Assembly: GCA_011773575.1 (NCBI GenBank)
Contig: WVXJ01000025.1
Location: forward strand, 19,633 to 28,035
DNA: 8,403 nucleotides
Reading direction: 5' to 3'
From: Armatimonadota bacterium
Lineage (GTDB): Bacteria > Armatimonadota > Hebobacteria > Hebobacterales > WVXJ01
The translations under genes were made by a program, and so were the position numbers. Within the stretch, counting starts at the first letter, position 1, and the number at the start of each line of letters is the position of its first letter. The notes below the pieces were generated by a model. That model saw only the letters and a list, made by a program, of their open reading frames with translations, searched no databases and was not told the origin of the DNA. Shown one piece after another: positions 1 to 4,173 of this stretch.

Positions 1-563
1 GGCAGCACCCGTTCATCGGCGGTTTGCACATGGGTATGAGTACCCAATACCGCCGTCACCCTGCCGTCCAAAAACCACCCCATTGCCAACTTCTCGCTGG
101 TGGCCTCCGCGTGCATATCCACAAGGATCACGCGGCTCTCTTTTTCTAGTTTTTCGACCTCCTTCTTGCCAACCTGAAAGGGGCAGTCCACATTGTCCAT
201 GAACACCCGCCCCAACAGGTTGATTATCGCCACTGATTCCCCGTCAGCGGACCGAAAAAGACCGCTTCCTCGACCCGGTGCCCCAACAGGGTAGTTGGCG
301 GGTCGAAGCAGCCTTTCTTCGGCCGCGATTATATCATACGCCTCGCGGTTTTTCCACACATGGTTGCCTGTGGTGAGCACATCCACGCCCAGGCCTAGCA
401 GTTCCTCGACTACTTTGGCGGTAATCCCCATCCCGCCAGCAGCGTTTTCCGCATTGGCGATGACGAAATCCACCTCGTTTTCCTTCACCAATCCCGGCAG
501 CAAACTAGCAACCACCCGCCTGCCAGGACGGCCCACTATGTCTCCGATAAAGAGGATTTTCAT
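1..563 (-). CDS. ymdB: YmdB-family metallophosphoesterase (TIGR00282-like), 3'-truncated by window edge
   Basis: The reading frame runs from ATG at 563 to the left edge without a stop, giving 187 complete codons. The family is usually about 260 residues, so roughly the last quarter lies outside the window. The N-terminus MKILFIGDIVGRPGRR is typical of the YmdB/TIGR00282 family of calcineurin-like phosphodiesterases. Visible metal and active-site residues are Asp8, Glu39-Asn40 in NAEN, Asn67-His68 in TTGNHVW, His151 in DMHAE, and His176 and His178 in GTHTHV. These fall at or within one residue of those known for Bacillus YmdB, which hydrolyses 2',3'-cyclic nucleotides in vitro and affects biofilm and motility choice. 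The enzyme should be cytosolic. A GAGG sits 4 nt before the ATG. It lies 40 nt downstream of the DUF6485 gene on the same strand, so the two are probably co-transcribed. The family call is very secure; the physiological role in this organism is unknown. Confidence 0.95.
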   Translation of the reverse strand, partial: MKILFIGDIVGRPGRRVVASLLPGLVKENEVDFVIANAENAAGGMGITAKVVEELLGLGVDVLTTGNHVWKNREAYDIIAAEERLLRPANYPVGAPGRGSGLFRSADGESVAIINLLGRVFMDNVDCPFQVGKKEVEKLEKESRVILVDMHAEATSEKLAMGWFLDGRVTAVLGTHTHVQTADERVL

Positions 564-603
564 CTATCCTCACTTTCCAACTGTGGAAAACGTTAGTCTA
601 TCC

Positions 604-810
604 CTATCCTGAGCGTGAAGCCACAAACCGGGCCATGGAGCGGTCATAAGAGCGCTCGACATCCGCCGGAAAGCAGCAGCCGGGCAATTCTCCTGACTTC
701 AGGTGATACTGCAGACACTCACAGCACCTTCCCTTGCGAGGACACCCCGGGTAGGAGCAGGAACACTCTTTAAGGTTGGCGTCCAGGTTCGGACAATCAG
801 ACTTCGCCAC
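604..810 (-). CDS. DUF6485-family Cys-rich small protein
   Basis: This encodes a 68-residue protein with nine cysteines (6, 16, 18, 23, 29, 30, 32, 45, 46) and a histidine at 36. The pattern CPN..NL..C.C.YPGC.RKG.CCEC..YH...GELP.C.FP...E..YDRS matches my memory of DUF6485, a family of short cytosolic proteins of unknown function. The cysteine spacing suggests metal binding (zinc or an Fe-S cluster), but that is inference. The frame is open further upstream, with an ATG at 837, yet AGGAGG lies 6 nt before a GTG at 810, and that start gives the usual family length, so GTG is preferred. There is no signal peptide or membrane segment. It sits upstream of the ymdB-like gene, likely in one transcript, and is divergent from lptB. 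Confidence 0.85.
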   Translation of the reverse strand: MAKSDCPNLDANLKECSCSYPGCPRKGRCCECLQYHLKSGELPGCCFPADVERSYDRSMARFVASRSG

Positions 811-816
811 AATAGT

Positions 817-822
817 CCTCCT
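817..822 (-). promoter_or_regulatory. Shine-Dalgarno AGGAGG for the DUF6485 gene
   Basis: The minus strand reads AGGAGG, then a 6-nt spacer, then GTG at 810. It is one of the two strongest ribosome-binding sites in the window and decides the GTG start over the in-frame ATG at 837, which has no comparable site. Confidence 0.8.
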
Positions 823-871
823 TTTATAGAGTTTCATTCGCGCGGCCTTCCAACACACTGCCGCATGGCTC

Positions 872-907
872 CCTATTGTCCGCGAAATCCTCGATAAGGG
901 CAATAGG
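872..907. promoter_or_regulatory. 7-bp dyad in the divergent DUF6485/lptB intergenic region
   Basis: CCTATTG (872-878) and CAATAGG (901-907) are perfect inverted repeats separated by 22 nt. The dyad lies between two divergent genes, where an operator or shared regulatory site would be plausible. It could equally be a chance palindrome. No convincing -35/-10 pair could be placed next to it. Confidence 0.3.
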
Positions 908-915
908 CCGAGTGC

Positions 916-950
916 CTGTCCTCTCAACTCTTAACTCGTGACTCTCAACT
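916..950 (+). repeat. Degenerate heptamer array (consensus CTNNACT), upstream of lptB
   Basis: Four consecutive 7-mers are clear: CTCAACT (923), CTTAACT (930), CGTGACT (937) and CTCAACT (944). A more degenerate unit, CTGTCCT, precedes them at 916. The same heptamers recur before lptF at 1811-1859. The period of exactly 7 and the conserved terminal ACT resemble the short tandemly repeated repetitive (STRR) sequences of cyanobacteria, although the unit differs. Confidence 0.75.
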
Positions 951-971
951 CCTGCCGGCCAAAAGGTAATC

Positions 972-1013
972 ATGTTCAAAGAGAGAATAGAAAACCTGAA
1001 AAATGACCGGTGA
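972..1013 (+). CDS. Possible 13-codon leader ORF before lptB
   Basis: An ATG at 972 follows AAAAGG with a 5-nt spacer, a better ribosome-binding site than either lptB start candidate has. It encodes MFKERIENLKNDR and stops with TGA at 1011-1013. The ORF spans the first possible lptB ATG (1003, another frame) and ends 7 nt before the second (1021). That geometry would allow lptB translation by reinitiation. No homology is recognisable. It could be a chance ORF or the remnant of a former upstream gene. Confidence 0.3.
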   Translation: MFKERIENLKNDR

Positions 1014-1740
1014 ACAGAGAATGGAATTAGCCGCGGAAGGCCTTGTCAAAGCCTATCATCGCCGCCGCGTGGTAGATGGGATTTCCCTGAAGGTAAGCAA
1101 AGGCGAGATCGTGGGCCTGCTGGGGCCCAACGGAGCGGGCAAGACAACCACCTTCTATATGTTGCTGGGTTTGGTGCGGGCCGAGAAAGGCCGCGTCTCT
1201 CTCAACGGGGATGATATTACCCCTCTTACCATGCACCGCCGCGCAAGGTTGGGCCTGGGCTATCTGCCCCAAGAGCCGTCCGTCTTCCGCAAACTGAGCG
1301 TGGAGCAGAACCTGCTTGCCGTGCTCGAACTTCTGCCCCTCTCCGCGCAACAGCGAAGAGAGAGAATGGAGAGCCTGCTGGAAGAGTTCTCTCTCACCCA
1401 TGTGCGCAATAGTAACGGCCAAGTTCTTTCCGGCGGAGAGCGCCGGCGTGTGGAAATAGCCCGCGCTCTCGCCACCCGGCCCTCCTTCATACTCCTGGAT
1501 GAGCCCTTCACAGGTGTTGATCCCATTGCCGTCGCAGATTTGCAGGACTTGATTCTCCACCTTCGCTCACAGGAGATAGGCATCCTGGTCACCGACCATA
1601 ATGTGCGGGAGACTCTCGCCATCACCGACCGCGCCTATATCATCCATGAAGGCGAGATTCTTACCAGCGGCCCTTCCAGTGCTTTGCCAAATGATCCCAT
1701 TGCCCGCAAGTTCTACCTGGGAGATCGTTTCAGTTTATGA
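1003..1740 (+). CDS. lptB: LPS export ABC transporter ATP-binding protein LptB
   Basis: This 245-residue ABC ATPase has every expected motif in order: Walker A GPNGAGKTT (41-49), Q-loop Gln90 in YLPQEPSVF, signature LSGGE (142-146), Walker B ILLDE (163-167) and the H-loop His199 in TDHNVRET. The stretch GPNGAGKTTTFYM and the YLPQEPSVFR and TDHNVRETL segments are specific to the LptB branch. LptB is the cytosolic motor that drives lipopolysaccharide extraction from the inner membrane with LptF/LptG. The true start may be the ATG at 1021, since MELAAEGLVKAY matches the usual LptB N-terminus; neither ATG has a good Shine-Dalgarno. It is followed after 124 nt by a matching permease gene, so an operon is likely despite the repeat-filled gap. 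lptC and lptA, often next to lptB, are absent from the window. Confidence 0.95.
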   Translation: MTGEQRMELAAEGLVKAYHRRRVVDGISLKVSKGEIVGLLGPNGAGKTTTFYMLLGLVRAEKGRVSLNGDDITPLTMHRRARLGLGYLPQEPSVFRKLSVEQNLLAVLELLPLSAQQRRERMESLLEEFSLTHVRNSNGQVLSGGERRRVEIARALATRPSFILLDEPFTGVDPIAVADLQDLILHLRSQEIGILVTDHNVRETLAITDRAYIIHEGEILTSGPSSALPNDPIARKFYLGDRFSL

Positions 1741-1742
1741 GG

Positions 1743-1777
1743 AGCACAGAGTTCAGGGTTGAGAGTTCAGAGTCCAA
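1743..1777 (-). repeat. Heptamer array in reverse orientation, after lptB
   Basis: On the plus strand the units are AGCACAG (1743), AGTTCAG (1750), GGTTGAG (1757), AGTTCAG (1764) and AGTCCAA (1771). Read on the minus strand they are the same CTNNACT family found at 916-950 and 1811-1859. The array begins 3 nt after the lptB stop codon. Confidence 0.65.
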
Positions 1778-1847
1778 AGGAGGGTTTCCGCCTGACTGTT
1801 ATCCTTCGCCCTCAACTCCGCACTCTGCACTCTCAACTCTTAACTCT
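1748..1847 (+). promoter_or_regulatory. Long imperfect hairpin in the lptB-lptF spacer
   Basis: The two inverted heptamer arrays can pair over 26 positions (1748-1773 with 1822-1847). There are only two mismatches (1754/1841 and 1767/1828) and one G-U (1757/1838), leaving a 48-nt loop. A further perfect pairing partner of 1758-1766 lies at 1850-1858, so the helix could shift register by heptamer steps toward the lptF start at 1865. In mRNA this could attenuate lptF expression or protect the transcript. No U-tract follows, so it is not a standard terminator. The pairing is read directly; the function is inference. Confidence 0.5.
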
Positions 1848-1859
1848 AGACTCTCAACT
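1811..1859 (+). repeat. Seven-unit heptamer array abutting the lptF start
   Basis: Seven consecutive 7-mers follow without interruption: CTCAACT, CCGCACT, CTGCACT, CTCAACT, CTTAACT, CTAGACT, CTCAACT. All end in ACT and begin with C. The last unit ends 5 nt before the lptF ATG, in the place where a Shine-Dalgarno would normally be. Confidence 0.8.
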
Positions 1860-1864
1860 CAACC

Positions 1865-2947
1865 ATGAAGATTCTCGACCGCTACATCTTGCGAGAACTC
1901 GCCGGCCCGTTCCTCTTCGGAGCGGCCGTCTTCACACTCCTCCTCGTCGCCGGGTTCATCCTCCCCAAACTCACGGACCTCTTCACCGAGGCCAGGCTGG
2001 GCATAGGTGACGCGCTTCTGCTCTTCGTCTATCTCTTGCCGCGCTATGTTGTGCTCACTTTCGCCATGGCAACACTACTCGGAGTGCTGATGGCCTTCGG
2101 CCGGCTTTCCGCGGAAAGCGAAATGGTGGCCTTCCATGCCGCGGGAGCGTCTCTGCAGCGGCTGGCGCGGCCGGGGGTGGCCTTTGGGCTGGCCATCAGC
2201 CTGTTTGCACTGGTCGTGGGAGAGGCGGTTGTCCCTCAGGCCAACCACGCCGCCGAACAGATTCTCAACAAGGCGAAGGGCCGGCCCTCAGGAATAGAAA
2301 AGAATGTCGTTCTCTTCGAAAAAGATGCGCAGGGAACCGAGCGTACCATCTATGCCGCGGTCCTCGATTTGGCCGCCGGCACCATGGAGCGGGTCACCAT
2401 CAATGAACTCAAGGATTCTCAGCCGGTGGGCGGCATATATGCCGAGAAAGCAAGACGAAACGGAGAAGGCTGGCAGTTATTCGACGGCTACTCCTTTACA
2501 ATTCGGGGCGGACTGCCCGTAATCTCAGTGAGTTTCGATGAGCAGACCATCACCTATCTCTCCTCACCGGAGGTGCTTGTCGCTCAGGCGAGAAAGAAGC
2601 CCATCGAAATGTCCTACCGGGAACTCAAGACACATATCACCATCCTGCGCGGCCAGGAGCGGGATGCCTCCGAATTCGAAGTGGAACTCCCCCGGCGGCT
2701 TGCCCTTCCCTTCGCTTCCCTCGTCTTCGCCCTTATCGGCACCCCCCTGGGAATGCGCTCCCACCGGCGCAGTTCATCTCTGGGGCTGGCCTTCACCGTG
2801 CTCATCGTCTTCTTCTACTACATCGTGTGGAACTGGCTCGGCGTGGCCGCCGAAAACGGTGCGTTGGCGCCCGCCGCAGCCGCCTGGCTGCCCAACATCT
2901 TCTTCGCCGCCACCGGCCTCATCCTCATCTTCACCGCCCGCAAATAA
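1865..2947 (+). CDS. lptF: LptF/LptG (YjgP/YjgQ) family LPS export permease
   Basis: This 360-residue protein begins MKILDRYILRELAGPFLFG, the hallmark N-terminus of YjgP/YjgQ permeases. Three hydrophobic segments (about 17-34, 51-79, 103-123) precede a large hydrophilic region (about 125-270), expected to be the periplasmic beta-jellyroll. Three more segments follow (about 279-297, 305-326, 338-358). The conserved MAFGRLSAESEMVAFHAAG stretch after the second segment fits the coupling region that contacts LptB. Whether it is LptF or LptG cannot be decided here, and only one permease gene is present. The ATG at 1865 is the only reasonable start, because an in-frame TAG lies at 1847-1849. It has no Shine-Dalgarno: the heptamer array runs to within 5 nt of the ATG. 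Translation may depend on lptB or on an unusual initiation mode. Confidence 0.93.
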   Translation: MKILDRYILRELAGPFLFGAAVFTLLLVAGFILPKLTDLFTEARLGIGDALLLFVYLLPRYVVLTFAMATLLGVLMAFGRLSAESEMVAFHAAGASLQRLARPGVAFGLAISLFALVVGEAVVPQANHAAEQILNKAKGRPSGIEKNVVLFEKDAQGTERTIYAAVLDLAAGTMERVTINELKDSQPVGGIYAEKARRNGEGWQLFDGYSFTIRGGLPVISVSFDEQTITYLSSPEVLVAQARKKPIEMSYRELKTHITILRGQERDASEFEVELPRRLALPFASLVFALIGTPLGMRSHRRSSSLGLAFTVLIVFFYYIVWNWLGVAAENGALAPAAAAWLPNIFFAATGLILIFTARK

Positions 2948-2963
2948 GAAAAGAAATTCTCAC

Positions 2964-2979
2964 CGCAGAGGCGCAAAGG
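2964..2979. repeat. Two tandem octamers (CGCAGAGG, CGCAAAGG) after lptF
   Basis: CGCAGAGG at 2964 and CGCAAAGG at 2972 are adjacent and differ by one base. Sequences of the type CCGCAGAGGCGCAGAGG are, from memory, common dispersed intergenic repeats in cyanobacteria and many environmental genomes. With two units this is only suggestive. Confidence 0.35.
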
Positions 2980-2990
2980 AATCTGCACAA

Positions 2991-3020
2991 GTTGTAGGGC
3001 GGGGTCTCTGTACCCCGCCG
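2991..3020. repeat. GC-rich hairpin repeat, copy 1 (convergent lptF/isomerase gap)
   Basis: GTTGTAGGGCGGG leads into a perfect 8-bp stem (2998-3005 with 3012-3019) and a 6-nt loop. It lies between the convergent ends of lptF and the isomerase gene. A related copy with the same TTGTAGGGCGGG...CCCGCC frame is at 3979-4007, so this is a dispersed element. The stem could also act as a two-way transcription stop, but neither strand has a T-run after it, so a classical intrinsic terminator is not supported. Confidence 0.6.
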
Positions 3021-3029
3021 GCCTTTGCT

Positions 3030-3776
3030 CTACCTCCCCATCTCCCGCAGTGCCCGTAGGTTCCGATCTGCGCACTCCAGCGGTGAGTAGGCATACCGCT
3101 CCTGTTCCACAATATACCAGCGGGTGCCGGCCATGCTCTCACACAACCGGAACACTTCCTGCCAGGGCACATCACCTTCGCCGATAAGCGCCTTATCATT
3201 TGTCTTCGAGTATTCCTTAAGGTGCACTGTCAGCGCGCGCCCCGGATATTTCTCCAGGAACGGTGCCGCATCGGCACCCGCCTGCACCGCATTGCCGATA
3301 TCGAACTGCATCACCACTTCCAGTTTCGTGTTGCCGAAGATGATGTCCCAGGCGAGTTCACCCTCCACCGCCTTGAATTCATCGAAGTGATTATGATAGC
3401 CGGTGTTCATCTTATGAGGCCCCAATTTTTTCGCGATCTCGTTCAGTATCTTCGCCACCTCCAGCCAGTCCGCCCGGCTCTTTCTCTCCGGCGCAATCGG
3501 CACAATCAGAAAGCGATTACCGAGGATCTGGTTGAACTCAATCGTCCTCTCCAACTCGTCTTCCAGCAGAGTCTCCAGCGGAGTGTGCGAGCCGGCCGTT
3601 TCCAGGCCCAACTCATCCAGCATCTTGCGGAGTTCCTCCGCGGAGAAGCCGTAGTAGCCGGCGAACTCCACGCCCGCATAGCCGATCTTTGCCACCGCTT
3701 TCAGGGTCGCGGGAAAATCCCGCTCACAATCATCCCGCACAGAATACAATTGCAATGCTACGGGAATCCGTGCCAT
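3030..3776 (-). CDS. Sugar phosphate isomerase/epimerase-like TIM-barrel protein
   Basis: The 248-residue protein belongs to the xylose isomerase-like TIM-barrel superfamily (Pfam AP_endonuc_2). It opens with PVALQLYSVRDD, the usual first strand of this group, followed by IGYAGVEFAGYYG (31-43). Likely metal ligands and catalytic residues are Glu37, His64 (SHTPLE), His128/His130 (GYHNH), Asp159 (MQFDIGN), His185 (VHLKEY) and Glu224 (VEQE). Members isomerise or epimerise sugars, inositol derivatives and related compounds in the cytosol; the substrate cannot be told from sequence alone. AGGAGG lies 8 nt before the ATG. There is no signal peptide, unlike many secreted relatives. The gene appears monocistronic, between convergent lptF and a 397-bp repeat region, and has GC-hairpin repeat copies on both sides. 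Confidence 0.9.
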   Translation of the reverse strand: MARIPVALQLYSVRDDCERDFPATLKAVAKIGYAGVEFAGYYGFSAEELRKMLDELGLETAGSHTPLETLLEDELERTIEFNQILGNRFLIVPIAPERKSRADWLEVAKILNEIAKKLGPHKMNTGYHNHFDEFKAVEGELAWDIIFGNTKLEVVMQFDIGNAVQAGADAAPFLEKYPGRALTVHLKEYSKTNDKALIGEGDVPWQEVFRLCESMAGTRWYIVEQERYAYSPLECADRNLRALREMGR

Positions 3777-3784
3777 CTGTTGTT

Positions 3785-3790
3785 CCTCCT
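3785..3790 (-). promoter_or_regulatory. Shine-Dalgarno AGGAGG for the isomerase gene
   Basis: The minus strand reads AGGAGG, an 8-nt spacer, then ATG at 3776, which confirms that start. Confidence 0.75.
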
Positions 3791-3819
3791 ACTGACCAGT
3801 CAAACTGCCGCCGCAGAAC

Positions 3820-3847
3820 GAGACCCTTCGCTGTGCTCAGGGTGACA
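3820..3847 (-). repeat. 28-bp hairpin repeat, copy A (inverted)
   Basis: On the minus strand the unit begins TGTCACCCTGAGC and ends AGCGAAGGGTCTC. Its stem is ACCCT with AGGGT (3823-3827, 3839-3843) and its loop is 11 nt. It matches copy B at 3892-3919 in length, frame and loop size, with compensating base changes in the stem. Confidence 0.75.
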
Positions 3848-3891
3848 AATGGGGTGATTACAGCCCGCGGCCTCTGTCGTTACATCACGAC

Positions 3892-3919
3892 TGTCATTCT
3901 GAGCGAAGCGAAGAATCTC
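3892..3919 (+). repeat. 28-bp hairpin repeat, copy B
   Basis: The unit begins TGTCATTCTGAGCGAAG and ends GAAGAATCTC. The stem is ATTCT (3896-3900) with AGAAT (3912-3916) and the loop is 11 nt. Similarity to copy C continues past the unit, to about 3937 (ACTC....GGCGAC). From memory, TTCTGAGCGAAGCGAAGAAT-type repeats are widespread in intergenic DNA of several environmental phyla. Confidence 0.75.
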
Positions 3920-3978
3920 AGAGACACTCCTCGGCGACAAGCCTGTGACGGTCTCTCAGGCAAGCCGGATGTAGTTCT

Positions 3979-4007
3979 TGTAGGGCGGGTGCGCCTGCGC
4001 CCGCCGC
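3979..4007. repeat. GC-rich hairpin repeat, copy 2
   Basis: TTGTAGGGCGGG opens a 9-bp stem (3984-3992 with 3997-4005, one G-T wobble) around a 4-nt loop. It shares its outer sequence and orientation with the copy at 2991-3020, while the inner stem and loop differ. Confidence 0.6.
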
Positions 4008-4091
4008 ATGGGTTAACTGATTGGGCGAAGACTCACGTCTGCTTTGCAGCAACCTCCTGCCGAACAGCTATACTAGGTTCCCCGCGGATTC

Positions 4092-4163
4092 TGTCGTTCT
4101 GAGCGTTCACCCTGAGTGCAATCGAATGGGTAGCGAAGAATCTCTGAGGTACTCATGGGCGAC
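4092..4163 (+). repeat. 28-bp hairpin repeat, copy C, interrupted by a nested hairpin
   Basis: The left part TGTCGTTCTGAGCG (4092-4105) and right part AGCGAAGAATCTC (4132-4144) match copy B. They are separated by 26 nt (4106-4131) instead of a single A. The insert contains ACCCTGAG and ends GGGT, so it looks like part of the copy-A variant with its own ACCC/GGGT stem. The outer GTTCT/AGAAT stem can still form. Downstream similarity to copy B continues to GGCGAC at 4158-4163. Confidence 0.65.
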
Positions 4164-4173
4164 TGAAAAGGCT

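Larger units (their letters stand above)
3777..4173. other. 397-bp noncoding, repeat-rich region
   Basis: No credible gene lies here; the open frames crossing it are antisense or run through repeats. It holds the isomerase leader at its left end, then a 28-bp hairpin repeat (3820-3847, inverted), a second copy (3892-3919), a small GCCTG/CAGGC hairpin with an 11-nt loop (3941-3961), a GC-rich hairpin repeat (3979-4007) and a composite repeat (4092-4163). The promoter of the isomerase gene should lie at the left side, but no confident -35/-10 pair was found. The region is noncoding space filled with small dispersed elements. Confidence 0.75.

Noticed and set aside
835..837. ATG at 837 as the start of the DUF6485 gene
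   Set aside because: It lacks a ribosome-binding site, while AGGAGG lies 6 nt before the GTG at 810, and the family normally begins just before the first cysteine.
805..850. TATAAA at 823-828 (minus strand) as a -10 box for the DUF6485 gene
   Set aside because: It directly abuts the Shine-Dalgarno, so transcription would start inside or after the ribosome-binding site, and no -35 is at the right distance.
2991..3020. Rho-independent terminator for lptF and the isomerase gene
   Set aside because: The stem is strong and well placed, but neither strand has a following T-run, and a second copy occurs at 3979-4007 away from gene ends. A dispersed repeat is the better explanation.
2538..3059. 173-codon plus-strand frame overlapping the end of lptF
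   Set aside because: It is the +1 shadow of lptF, with a Pro/Ser-rich low-complexity product, and it continues into the GC hairpin repeat.
3222..3845. 207-codon plus-strand frame antisense to the isomerase gene
   Set aside because: The minus strand carries a convincing TIM-barrel protein with a strong Shine-Dalgarno. The plus-strand product has no domain features and extends into a dispersed repeat.
3777..4173. CRISPR array or insertion sequence in the repeat region
   Set aside because: The repeats are few, unevenly spaced and partly inverted, with no uniform spacers. There are no transposase fragments or long terminal inverted repeats.
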